From assembly GCA_024220525.1 (NCBI GenBank), contig JAMYWO010000208.1:25148-52327 (forward strand): a stretch of 27,180 bases of DNA. Reading direction: 5' to 3'. The stretch's first letter is position 1, and every line of letters begins with the position of its first letter. The notes beneath the pieces were generated by a model. It ran no database searches and was not told the DNA's origin. It saw only the letters and a program-made list of their open reading frames with translations. The DNA is from Cochliopodium minus (Eukaryota > Discosea > Himatismenida > Cochliopodiidae). Positions 10,140-20,006 of this stretch are shown here, piece after piece. The translations under genes were made by a program, and so were the position numbers.

Positions 10140-11814
10140 ATAAAAAATAAAAAAATAATAAATTTGAAATAAAAAATAAAAAATTTGAAATAAAAATAAA
10201 AACAAAAAAATGATAAAAAAGTTACGATCCCCAACCCTAATTTAATTTTCAAACTTTTTAATTGTACAAAAAATTTTTCATTTTTTTTTTTACCCACGTG
10301 AAAACTTTTTGGGTTTCAGTGATTGCCATGGAATGATATCCTCCACAACTTATTGCTAAAAAAATTAATAAAAAATGTTTTTTTTAAAAAAAAAATCTAC
10401 AAATAATTTTTTCTCCTTCAAAATGGCTCAATTTAGTTGGAATTTTTAGAGCTCCCATAGTACCTTTATTAAAATAGGATCAACAAAAAAGAAGAAAGAA
10501 AATGATTCAATTACATTGTTGGGATTCACTTCCTCTTCCCCAAGAAAAAACTTCTCTTTAAAAAAAAAAAATAAAAAAATAAAAAAATAAAAAAATAAAA
10601 AAATAAAAAAATAAAAAAATAATAATCAAAAATAAAAAAATAAAAATATTAAAAATAATAAAAATAACAAAATTAATAAAAAAATAAATTATAATAAAAA
10701 TAATCAAAAATAAAAATTATATTAAAAACCCGGAAGTGGTAAGCAATAGCGAGTGGTCATTTCCAGCAGCCAAATCTTTCACTTCATATTTGGAAAAATG
10801 GAAATCAATCAACGCTAGTTTTTCGTCCGTGGTTCTTCCTATTTTATTTTATAAATTTATTTATTAAAATTAATTTATTCAATTAATTTTTTCATTTGGA
10901 GACCTAATTGAGAGTAGTTGTTTTTTCCATAACTCCAAACACATTTGTTTTCGTCCAAAAGCAAAATGTGAGATTCCCCAGAAATGATATCGACAATTTT
11001 AACATTTTTTTGTTGAATTTCTTTGTTTAAATCAAAATCTATGTCTTTCCCTTGGAAAATTGGATTAATTTATTTTTTAAAAAAAAAAAAAAATAATAAA
11101 TAAAAAAATTTACTTCCAAATAGTTCAACATTATTGTTTTCAGTCAAAGCACACAAGAACCATCCAGCCGAACTTTATTAATGTTTTAATAAAATTTTTA
11201 ATGAAATTTGAATTATTTTTTTAAATCTTTTTTTCATATTTTTTAATCTTTATTTTCTATTAATATTTATTTTTAATAAATATTTATATTAAATTTATAT
11301 TATTTTTTTTTTGATCTTATTTAAATGTACCATATTTTCATTATCTTTTCTTTCAATTTAATTTTTTGGAGTATGGGAGTATCTAATAGGGATCCAGCCA
11401 CAAAAAATGAACCGTCATCGAATAAAAAGCAGATGTGTTCGTATGATGAACTGATTGAAATCACTTTGCTTTTGATATCAGTTGAAGAATACATTTTTTC
11501 AAAAGAAAAGGGTCCAAAGGAGCATGATGAGAGTCTAATATAAAAAAATTCAAATTACTATGAATCATAATTCAAAAATATATAAAAATTAATACCCATA
11601 TAATTTCCCTATAAGAAATTCATAATTGAATTAGAAATGAAAAAAATGTGAGATGAATATAAAATATTTTATATATTTCGAGTTTTTCAAAATTTTAATT
11701 CTCTTTGTATATAGGAGAATATAAATTACCAGATGCATAGATTTTGGTTTCTCCATCTTCATCAAAAATCAAAAAAGAATTTTTCATTCCTGTTCCATTA
11801 AATGTTTTTATCAT
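9377..11814 (-). CDS. RCC1-repeat protein A with C-terminal WSPK module
   Basis: Twelve exons on the minus strand (11814-11730, 11608-11596, 11534-11331, 11172-11114, 11050-10904, 10838-10730, 10555-10515, 10463-10401, 10355-10294, 10236-10226, 10001-9829, 9636-9377) give 408 residues. The body is an RCC1-type beta-propeller with typical blades: KCSAGWFLCALT, VWSYGKNNYSQLG, LAAGNDHSLLLTTSGEVFSWG, ISCGGYHSMAIT, FTWGWGSFGQLG and YTWGWNGDGQLG. N-terminal repeats are degenerate. After the propeller about 75 residues form a helical, hydrophobic module starting near VEWSPKSH and ending LRIPKPIIYIICKMIS. Two exons are microexons of 13 and 11 nt. Known: RCC1 propellers act as GEFs for Ran-type GTPases or as protein-interaction platforms. 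With so divergent a propeller a Ran-GEF role is not supported, and a scaffold role is more likely. The stop lies beside the N at 9371, so the 3' UTR is absent. Confidence 0.88.
10004..10212. repeat. Low-complexity A/T array in an RCC1 A intron
   Basis: This is irregular tandem A-rich DNA (T-rich in the sense of the gene) in which the block TTTGAAATAAAAA recurs about six times. It is intronic, between the 11-nt microexon and exon 11, and overlaps the intron that ends at 10002. It is probably slippage-prone simple sequence. Confidence 0.6.
10226..10236 (-). other. 11-nt microexon of RCC1 gene A
   Basis: Reading GGTTGGGGATC between a TTAG acceptor and a GTAAC donor, this microexon supplies the residues that turn FTW and FGQLG into the blade FTWGWGSFGQLG. 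Without it the frame does not close. The paralogue at 12703-12631 has the matching WGWGR in one exon, with no intron before it. Confidence 0.85.
10560..10728. repeat. Simple repeat, mainly an 8-base A7T unit
   Basis: From about 10565 to 10620 T occurs every eighth base in an A tract. The array then decays into AAAAATAAT-like sequence up to 10728. It fills one intron of RCC1 gene A. Confidence 0.65.
11596..11608 (-). other. 13-nt microexon of RCC1 gene A, conserved in B
   Basis: The 13 bases between a TTATAG acceptor and a GTATTA donor supply GKLYG and bring exon 1 (phase 1) into frame with exon 3 (phase 2). The paralogue has a microexon of the same length and phase at 14239-14227. Confidence 0.85.
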
Positions 11815-11965
11815 TTTTTTTTTTATTTTTGAAGATTTATTTTTTAATTTTCAAGACAAATAAAGGAGTAAATTTGACATTTTTTTTCATAATAAATAAA
11901 TAAAGTTAAAAATAAAAAAAAAAAAAGAAAATTAATCTTTTTCAAATTTAAATTTTATTTTGATT
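11815..11965. promoter_or_regulatory. Spacer between the two RCC1 genes
   Basis: These 151 bp of A/T-rich DNA must contain the promoter of gene A and the 3' end of gene B, both on the minus strand. No specific element was recognised. The start codon of gene A is preceded by an A-rich leader on its sense strand. Confidence 0.4.
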
Positions 11966-14400
11966 TTAAAATCTTTGAGTACTCATTATTTTACAAATGA
12001 TGTAAAGGATAGGTTTTGGAATTTTTAAATGAGAAATTTTGTTATTGTAAAAAATGATGTGAAAAACTAAGAAGAGAGTGAGAACATTCCTCCTGAAAGA
12101 AACATTGAAAAGATAGTGAGTTTTGGGAGACCAATCAGTAAAAGAAGTTGTATTTCCATTCAATCCAACAAGTGTTCCTTCACCTTTAAAAATTACTTTT
12201 GTTGGAAAAATCTTATCAATAGTATCTCCAAGTCCTAAGAAGAAAATAAATTAAAAAATAATTGAAAAAAAAAATAATTTCAATATAAAAAAAACAAAAA
12301 TGTTTATAAACAAAAAACAAAAATAAAAACAAAAATAAACAACGAATTAAAAAAATAATTTTATTTGATAAAAATTAAATTAAAAAAAAAAATTTTAAAA
12401 TTACCTAATTGACCAGACGAGTTCCATCCCCAAGTATAGATGTTCTTGTCAGTGACAAGAATATTTTGGTCAAAAAGAGAAGCAATCAAAGAAATACTTT
12501 TATTCTCAGCTCCAAAGTTTTTGAAGATTTGAGTAGGACAAAAACAATCTTCCTTCTTTCCATTCCCTATTTGGCCGAACCTAACATAGTTCATGAACAA
12601 ATAAAATAAATAAATTGAAGGAAATTTTACCTTCCCCATCCCCAAGCATAAATTTTGTACGATTCAGTTACTGCCATGGAGTGATATGAACCACAACTTA
12701 TTGCTGAACCAAAAAATTTTAAAATGAAAAATCAATAAAAAATCAAATTGTTAATTAATAAAAAATAAAAAATATGAAAAATAAAAATAAAGAGTGAAAA
12801 ATAAAAATAAAAATAAAAATAAAAATAAAAATATAAAAAATCAAAATAAAAATAAAAATAAAAATAAAAATCAAAATCAAAATCAAAAACAAAAATAAAT
12901 ATGAAAATTAAAAATAAAAACAAGAAAATTTTTACCAATAATTTTTTCGGAGAAATCTATTTTTTGAGGTATCTCTGCATGTTCAACATTTTCGAATCCT
13001 TTTCGAAATAGTCAAAAAAAAAAAAATTGTAAAAAAAACAGTCACCTGCTTGTCCTTCTGAATTTCTTCCCCAAGAAAAAACTTCACTAAAAAATAATAT
13101 TAAAGAGATTAAAAAATTTTTAAAATTATTTTATTTCATTTTTATTTTACCCTGACGTAGTAAGTAATAAACAATGATTATTTCCTACTCCTAATTGAAG
13201 CACTTTATAAACATTAAAATCAAAATTTATTAAATCAACCAGATTGGAGCTGCTCCTTCCTTTTTAAACAAATAAAAATCAAAAATCAAAAAGAATTGAA
13301 AATAATAAATTCCTTTTAAACAAATCAAAAAAATCATTTTTTTTTAATTAAAAATTATAAATAAAAATTAATTTTTTAATTTAACAAAGATAATTTGATA
13401 AAAATTATTTTTTAATTTAATAAATGTTTTAAAATAAAAATAGTTTTAAATTTTTACCCAGTTGCCCTTGAACTTTGCTTCCACAACTCCAAACCCTCCT
13501 CTTTTGATCAATTACCAGAAAAAATCCGTCCCCACATATTACATCTTCCACTTCAAAATCCTCTATGTTATCAAATAAGCTGGGAGCGTCAGATATATCT
13601 AAAATTATTTGTAAAGATGTTTGAAAAATAAAAATTCAAAAAATACTTTTGGTTCTCCCAAACACAAGAAGTTTCTTATTGGAAGTAATGCATATCAAAA
13701 ATTCTTTTCCAGATCTTTTAAAAAAAAAGAAATTAAAAAAAAGATAAGAACACAGTTTAACATAATTTAAATAATAAAATATTATAATATAAATAAAAAA
13801 ATAAAAATATTAAAATAAATAAAAAGATTAAAAATGATAATATATTTCAAAAACTAACAAAAAAAAAATTTACGAAATTTTGATGATCTTTTCACCTTTT
13901 GTATCTATTTTTAAAAGTTGATCTACAACCTCTGTTACCTTTTGAAATCCATATTTTCCAATACTATATACTGATCCATCATCAAACAAAAAGGCGCTGT
14001 GGTTGTATCCGCCTCCTATGCTAACCAAATTTTTATTTTTTGTTTCTTTATTCAGTTTCTGTAAATTTATTTCTCTGAATAATGATGTTTCGTGATTTGG
14101 ATTATCATTTTGCAATCCCCTTTAATTTTTTTATTTTAAATAAAAAAAATTAAATATTAATTTAACTGACAATATATCAATAAATTTTAGCAAACAAATC
14201 AAAAATTAAAAATTTTAGAATTTTACCAATTGGTATTTCCTTTTGGTGGAGTTTATATATTTTTTAATTTTTTTAAATGGGATTGATTTAATTAATTTTT
14301 TTTTATTTCTACCACATGCATAAGTCTTTATTTTTCCATTTTCTTCTTCATATATCAAGAATGAGGTTTTTAATCCAACCCCACTATATGATTTGATCAT
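11966..14400 (-). CDS. RCC1-repeat protein B with C-terminal WSPK module
   Basis: Eleven exons on the minus strand (14400-14313, 14239-14227, 14119-13874, 13714-13647, 13598-13458, 13259-13151, 13086-13046, 12998-12936, 12703-12631, 12580-12405, 12234-11966) give 428 residues. The gene is collinear with RCC1 gene A, from MIKSYSGVGLKTSFLIYEE (A has MIKTFNGTGMKNSFLIF) to the C-terminal module with DWSPKTHYLF and LKIPKPILYIICKIM. RCC1 blades are clear in the middle and C-terminal half: RRVWSCGSKVQGQLG, VGNNHCLLLTTSG, EVFSWGRNSEGQAG, ISCGSYHSMAVT, YAWGWGRFGQIG and YTWGWNSSGQLG. No membrane segment or signal peptide is seen apart from the hydrophobic C-terminal helices. Function is as for A: probable interaction scaffold, with GEF activity unproven. 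The tandem arrangement and shared intron positions show origin by duplication. Confidence 0.9.
12725..12925. repeat. Simple repeat, mainly a 6-base A5T unit
   Basis: An AAAAAT-type array, partly varied to AAAATC, fills the intron between exons 8 and 9 of RCC1 gene B. Open frames on it are low-complexity (Phe/Tyr-rich) artefacts. Confidence 0.65.
14227..14239 (-). other. 13-nt microexon of RCC1 gene B
   Basis: This exon lies between a CAAAAG acceptor and a GTAAAA donor and supplies GNTNWG across its junctions. Reading straight through from exon 1 instead gives a lysine-rich stretch and a stop, so the spliced form is preferred. Length and phase match the microexon of gene A. Confidence 0.8.
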
Positions 14401-15036
14401 TTTTTTTTATTTTATTCTCAATATTGGATCAAGTTCAAAAAAAATTCATTGGATATTCATAATGGTTGTAAATAAAGATATAAACTCATAAAAGAAATAA
14501 TAATGAGGTATTAATTTTTTTTTATTAATTTTCCTATATTTGATACTTCAAGATTAATTGTCTCTTGTATCACAACATACTTTGCATCTTCTTTCCCTCT
14601 CTTTTTCTTCATTTTTTGTTTCTTTCTTGGTTTCTTTCTTTTTATCTTCTTTAATTTCATTTCCCTTCACATTATCTTTTTCAGTATTTATGTTATCCAT
14701 ATGATATCTCGATTTTTTTTATAATTGCTTTAATCTTTTGTCATATCTTGTAAAATTGATTTCAACACAGCGACTTCAACTATAAGTAATATTTCAAGAT
14801 TTTCAATTTCAAAAGATTAGGATGTTTTTGAACATCAATCAAAAAAAGACAAAAATAATATTTTAAGAGTTCTCATTATCTTTTTGATAAATCTGACATC
14901 ACAACTTGGTTTCTTATATTTCCCATTTCTGTTTTGAACCCAATATTTTTATAATTTTTCAATAAAGTTTATAAAGCAATTATAAATAAAAAAATTTGAA
15001 TCCAAAATTCAAAATACTCTTTTGATCTTTAATAGG
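14401..15036. promoter_or_regulatory. Divergent intergenic region between RCC1 B and Ras
   Basis: This 636-bp stretch separates a minus-strand and a plus-strand gene and should hold both promoters. It contains the small minus-strand ORF at 14554-14700, listed separately. The rest is A+T-rich with no recognised motif. Confidence 0.4.
14554..14700 (-). CDS. Candidate small charged protein with a C-x-x-C-C end
   Basis: An unspliced 48-codon frame runs from the ATG at 14700 to a TAA at 14554. It is almost entirely Lys/Glu/Asn with a C-terminal RRCKVCCDTRDN. The charged lead-in and cysteine cluster vaguely recall COX17-type copper chaperones, but the twin CX9C part of that family is absent, so I do not assign it. 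A GTATGT inside the cysteine region could be a splice donor, which would change the end of the protein. It may be a genuine small gene, or the first exon of one. Confidence 0.3.
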   Translation of the reverse strand: MDNINTEKDNVKGNEIKEDKKKETKKETKNEEKERERRCKVCCDTRDN

Positions 15037-16048
15037 ATGTCTGAATATAATATAGTTATATTGGGATCTGGTAAAAATAAATCTATTCAAAAAAAGAAAA
15101 TCCCAAATAATTAAATTATTTCCAATATCGGTAAGGTGGAGTTGGAAAATCAGCTTTGGTGGTTCAATATCTTAATTCAATATTTATGGATGGTAGAGAG
15201 AAAAAAAAATATTTTAATTATTGGAAAATATCTTAAATTGAACCTCATTTTCAACCTATATAGACTATGATCCCACAATATTCGATACCCATAGGTAACT
15301 TCTTTCAAATTTTTTGAAAAAATGCATTCCAAAAAAAAAAAATTATTAAATATGAACATTGAAATCAGAAAACAGGTTACAGTAGACGATGAAGAGGTTA
15401 ATATATGCATCTTTTATGAATATATTAAGTTAAATAACTTTCTCTTTTCTTTCCTCTCAGATATATTTGAATTTGATTGATACAGCTGGACAAGAAGAGG
15501 TATTAAAAAAAATCATATTGATCAACATCTTTAAAAAAATTGAAATTTCATCAAAAAAAAAAAAAAAATAATAATAAATTTCAATTAAAATTTGTTTCAA
15601 ATAAGTTTCAAGAAATGAGAAACAGTTATATTAGAGATGGTGAAGGATATTTTCTTGTTTACTCTATAACCTCAAGGGATACATTCGAAGAACTTGAAAT
15701 TCTAAGGAAGCAGATCATTCTCATCAAAGAAACAAAGGACATCCCTATCGTTGTTGCGGGAAATAAATGTGACTTGGAGAATCTAAGGGAAGTGTCAAAC
15801 GATGAAGCAAAAGAATATTGTAACAAGTTTAATATACAATTTTATGAAACATCTGCATTGACTAAATCGAATGGTAAAAACTAAACTTTTAAATCAACTT
15901 GATTTTTATTTTATTATTTTGTTATTATTTTTTAAATTGATTTTATTTTTATATAGTTGAAAATTGCTTTTTGGATTTGATAAGAGCTGTAAAAAAAATG
16001 AAACCCAAAGAAAAAGTTAAACCCAAATCTTTTTGTAGTCTTCTCTAA
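15037..16048 (+). CDS. Ras-family small GTPase with C-terminal CAAX box
   Basis: Seven exons (15037-15070, 15136-15192, 15264-15294, 15369-15396, 15461-15499, 15606-15873, 15957-16048) give 182 residues. Numbering matches H-Ras without gaps through the G4 motif: P-loop GSGGVGKS at 10-17 (Gly12, Gly13), switch I YDPTI at 32-36 with Thr35, DTAGQ at 57-61 with catalytic Gln61, NKCD at 116-119, then ETSAL. The C terminus is Lys-rich (KKMKPKEKVKPK) and ends CSLL, a CAAX box whose last Leu favours geranylgeranylation. So this should be a membrane-anchored GTP switch, closest to Ras/Rap. The effector loop differs after residue 36: FDTHR replaces EDSYR of Ras. Three consecutive exons are only 28-39 nt. 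Expected regulators are RasGEF and GAP proteins; none is encoded nearby. Confidence 0.95.
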
Positions 16049-16214
16049 TACCTCAAAAAAGAAAGTACAATGGAGTTTTGTAAAAAAAAAAAATTATAAT
16101 AATTGAATTTGAAGGAAAAAATAAAAATTTTTGTAAAAATAAATTATTAAAACAAAAAATAAAAAACAAATGGAGAAATAAAATATTTTTTTTTTTAAAA
16201 GAAAACTTTTTAAT
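16049..16214. other. Convergent 3' spacer
   Basis: These 166 bp lie between the tail-to-tail Ras and copine genes. The sequence is A/T-rich, with AATAAA-like sequences on both strands that could serve 3'-end formation. No gene was seen. Confidence 0.4.
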
Positions 16215-16800
16215 TTAATTTTGAACTTGTTGGGGAGGTTGTTGTACTTGTTGTACTTGGGGAGGCTGTTGTCCTTGAGGTGGTTGTTGACCTTGTGGAG
16301 GAGGTTGTTGACCATATTGACCTTGAGGAGGGCCGTATTGACCCTGAGGAGGGCCGTATTGTCCTTGTTGTCCTTGGGGAGGGTAGTAGCCTTGTTGAGG
16401 TTGGTAGTATCCTTGAGGAGGTTGTTGGCCGTATTGACCTTGAGGAGGGTAGTATCCTTGTTGTCCTTGGGGAGGGTAGTAACCTTGAGGAGGTTGATAG
16501 TATCCTTGAGGAGGTTGTTGTCCATATTGTTGTTGAACTAAAAAAATTTTAGATAATTAAAAAAAAAAAATCAAATTTTAAATTGAAATTTTTCAAAAAA
16601 TTGAATTACCTTGTTGTTGAGGAGGTTGTTGTTGGGGAGGAATTTGTTGTACTTGTGGAGTTTGTTGTCCTTGTTGTAATGGAGGTTGTTGTTGAGGAGG
16701 GAATTGTTGTTGAGGAGGTTGTTGAGGAGGGAGTTGTTGTTGAGGAGGCATTTGTTGGTAAAAAGGCTGTTGTTGTCTCACCATAGGAGGATTAGGTTTG
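16215..16800 (-). repeat. Coding repeat: PPQGYY/PPQQQ tail of the copine
   Basis: The last exon encodes imperfect repeats of the type PPQGYY, PPQGQYG and PPQGQQ. The exon before it encodes PPQQQ blocks. In DNA this is a CCTCCTCAAGG-like minisatellite on the sense strand, much richer in G+C than its surroundings. It opens long frames on both strands that are not genes. Confidence 0.85.
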
Positions 16801-19789
16801 ATCCCCTTCATCTTCATCCAAGATGTGAATTGTTCAGGAAGTTCATAAAGAGTATCCTAAATAAAATAAAATTAAATCAAAAAAAAAAATCATTAAAAAT
16901 AAAATTAAAATAAATAAAAAATTTAAAAATAAATAAAAAATTTAAAATAAAATTTTAAAAAAAAATTTAAAAAAGATAATTTCTTACACTAGCCAAGTGT
17001 GAAGGATCTTTACCTTCATAATCTCTCAAAGCTACAAACTGAACGATGTCTCTTTCAGCATATTTATTTCCACTTTTGAGCTTTTGGTCATCCCCATCCA
17101 AAATGTTCATTTTGGAGAAGTCTGCACTACCCACTCCGACAATAATGATTGACAATGGAAGAGAAGATGCTTCTACGATTTTGCTACAAGTCATATCCAT
17201 ATCTAAAAAGAATTCCAATAAAAAAATAAAAAATAAAAATAGAAAATTAAAAAATTAAATAATTAACAAATGAAAAAAATATTTAAAATAAAAAATAGAA
17301 AATAGAAAAAAATTAACTAATGAAAAAAATATTTAGAATAAAAAATAACAATAAAAATAAAAAGAAAAATAAACATAAAATTTTAAAAATAAAAAATTGA
17401 AAAAATAATTAAAATAAAATAAAAATTATTTAATTAAATATTAATGATATATTATAATAAAAAAAAAAAACAATTTTTTTACCAGTAATTTCTCCGTCAG
17501 TGATGATGAGAAGGACCAAGTAGTTATCTCCTTTTTGGTATTGAACTGCGATTTCACTTGCGACTTGGATGATGTTGGCAAAGTTGGTAGGACCGTGCAA
17601 AGTGATTTTATCAAGACAACGATTGTATTCTTCCAAAACACCAGCTAAAATAAATTTTAAGAAAGAAAATATGGAATGAATAAAAAAAATAATGAAAAAT
17701 AAAAATAAAAAAAAAATAATGATAAAAAAAAAGTATCTTACGAATTCCTCTTAATTCTGGATTGCTTTGAAAGTTTAATGGAAATGCATGTGAAACTTGG
17801 TCATTAGGTGGAATCTTTGCACCTTAAATATAAAACGTACAAAAAATAAATGAATAAAAAAAAAAGTTAAAAATAAAAAAAAATAAAAAAAACAAAAAAC
17901 AAAAAAATAAAAAAAAAAAAATTAATGTTTACCAAAACCATAGGAAGGGATCATTCCATCACTATCATAGTGACAAAGAATGTCTCCCACCGAGGAAATG
18001 GCCTTTGCATAATCGTTTGGTTTGTAAGGGTTTCTGTAGTGAAGGGATGTACTGTACTTTGGGTTTCTAACAAAAGAAAAATAATATTTAAAAAATAAAA
18101 AATAAATAATAAAAATATTTAAAATTAAAATAATAATTTAATCAAAAAAAATAAATATTTTTTTTACCCGTTAGAAGCAGTAAAGTCCACAGCAATCATT
18201 AAATTGATTTGAGTGCCACCTTGGATATACTCCAAGAAAGAATACTCTTTAACTTCCTCGAGTCTGGAAAAGACGATAATACCAGAATTTTTGTATCCTT
18301 TCTTCTTGTTTTTGGATGAATTTATCAACTCCCATTCCTTTTGTTTGACGATTTGATTGTAAGAAGCTAAAAAGAGGAAAATTAAATTTTTAAAATAAAT
18401 GAATAAATAATCAAAATGAATAAATAAAATAAAATAAAATATATTTTCAAATAATTTAATTTGGACAAAAAGATATAAACCATATAGAGATTTTTGAAAA
18501 AAAAAAAAAAGTGAATCTATTTGAAATGTTTTACCTTTGAAACTTCCGATAAAATCTTCTTTTCCATTTTTATTCCTGTAATTTAATAAAAAAAAAAGAT
18601 GTTAATCAACATGAAACATCAAAAAAAATTTTTTTTTTTTACCAATCAAAAACTTCGAAAAGGATAACACGATCGTGATCTCCTCCATTTAATGTTGCCA
18701 AAGAAAGTTTTAATTGGTTCCATCTTGGATCTAATGTGTTTTTGATGACCTCTGTTTGGTGGATCGCCACAAAGGAGTTGTCCTCGCGGGATTTGGAAAT
18801 ACGAAGGAAAGGATCACTTTTTCCAAAAAAATCTTTTTTGTCCAAGTGTTGCCCATAAACCCCTATCCATACAAAAAATAAAGTCAAAAAAAAATTTCTA
18901 TAATAAAGATAAATTTTTTTCAAGGACAATTGATCATACTTGAATATTAATACGATTATTCATTTAAAAGGTGAATGAAATTTAAAATAATGATTTTTAT
19001 AAATGTCTTTATTTTATATGAAGGATATCTATCATTCATACTAATATAAAATTATTTTATATATATTGTTTTTAAATTTCCTTTTTTTTTTTGAACATAA
19101 AATTTTTTATACCTATAATTATAGATGATTTTGTGGATGATACTTCTTCTGCAGAGATAGTTATTGTTCCACAGTTTTTATTTGGATGATTTGTGTTTTC
19201 TAATTTCCTGATCATTTTGCATCCATTGGATACTAAATCTGCCAATACTATTTCAGTTGTTCCAAGGAAATCATTGGATGTTCTTGGTGCAGTAGAGCTA
19301 TCAATATCGTAGATATCAAATCTTAGCTTTTGTACTTCTTCAAAATACCAATTTACTCTGAATGGAGTAGCAAATCTAGGATTCAAATTGTTGCTATATA
19401 ATAAAATTGTTTAATTTTGATTCACAAGTATCTGGTGAAGATATTGAGAAAATTTCGTTATTTTAAAATTTTGTATTAAATGATATTTTAATATGATTCT
19501 TTTATATTTGTTTATTTTGAAGTATATTTACCTTATTTTCTCAGTCTTTGCTATTTCTTTCCATACTCCTTGTCTGAACATTGATATAAATACCTGTGGA
19601 TCAGATTTTGAGAATGTATCAAGATCCAAAAGCTTTCTTTAAAAAATATATTGTTATTATAAAAATAAATAATTTCACACTAAAAAAAAATATTTTTTTT
19701 TTTGATTTTTACTCACAACTCAAGTATATTTCAAGATTAGTTGTTGGATTACGACCATCATGATATTGATTTGCATAATTCGTATTCAT
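16215..19789 (-). CDS. Copine with a long Pro/Gln/Gly/Tyr C-terminal tail
   Basis: Twelve exons on the minus strand (19789-19713, 19636-19532, 19393-19113, 18862-18643, 18575-18535, 18366-18168, 18066-17933, 17822-17742, 17644-17483, 17202-16988, 16856-16610, 16537-16215) give 694 residues. C2A covers about residues 18-150, with KLLDLDTFSKSDP holding calcium-ligand Asps. C2B covers about 155-275, with LDKKDFFGKSDPFL. The copine vWA domain covers about 290-505: VDFTASNG as the MIDAS-like motif, TSLHYRNP, LHGPTNFA, LLIITDGEIT and IIIVGVGSADF. Family knowledge: copines are calcium-dependent phospholipid-binding proteins that move to membranes and recruit partners through the vWA domain. After the DTLYELPEQF segment, about 165 residues of low complexity follow, encoded by the last two exons; copines usually end near residue 540-580. 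Divergently transcribed from the phosphatase gene. Confidence 0.96.
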
Positions 19790-20006
19790 ATTTAAATATT
19801 GATTGTTCTCCTCTTTTTTTTTATTTTTTTATTAAATTTAACAAAAGGGGAAAGAAAAAATTTGTTAGAATCTCGGAGAAATACTCTTCTCCTAAATCAT
19901 AGCTCTCTTTTTCCTTTTATATTTTAAAAATAAAGATTTATTGAAGTTGAGAAAATATCAACTTAAAATAATCAGTTAAATTTAAAAAAAAAAATAAAAA
20001 AAAAAA
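19790..20006. promoter_or_regulatory. Divergent promoter region, copine (-) / phosphatase (+)
   Basis: These 217 bp must drive both genes. Two perfect short inverted repeats lie in it: GGAGAA/TTCTCC (19875-19880 with 19887-19892, 6-nt loop) and AAGTTGA/TCAACTT (19944-19950 with 19958-19964, 7-nt loop). They could be factor sites or chance. An A-rich leader precedes the ATG at 20007. Confidence 0.45.

Larger units (their letters stand above)
9377..14400 (-). repeat. Tandem RCC1 gene duplication
   Basis: Genes A and B lie head to tail, 151 bp apart, with the same order of domains and matching intron phases at nearly every junction. Protein similarity is clear throughout and strongest in the last third. 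Introns have diverged beyond alignment, so the duplication is older than that of the ABCG pair. Confidence 0.85.

Noticed and set aside
9653-10297. A 214-residue minus-strand frame rich in Phe, Tyr and Ile
   Set aside because: It reads through introns of RCC1 gene A; only the RFGQLG to GQLG part is exon, and the rest is T-rich intron.
10004-10728. CRISPR-like or satellite array
   Set aside because: Repeats are short, irregular and A/T-only without unique spacers, and they lie inside introns of a eukaryotic gene.
12732-12938. Phe/Tyr/Asp repeat protein on the minus strand
   Set aside because: It is the translation of an intronic simple repeat of the AAAAAT type.
9377-14400. RCC1 genes as Ran exchange factors functionally linked to the nearby Ras gene
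   Set aside because: RCC1 acts on Ran, not Ras, the propellers are divergent, and chance proximity explains the arrangement.
14554-14700. COX17-type copper chaperone
   Set aside because: Only a loose C-x-x-C-C resemblance; the twin CX9C region that defines the family is missing.
16094-16786. Long open frames on both strands across the copine tail (Leu/Arg-rich and Val/Glu-rich products)
   Set aside because: They are alternative readings of the repetitive PPQGYY/PPQQQ coding DNA; the copine frame continues the domain chain and closes through splice sites.
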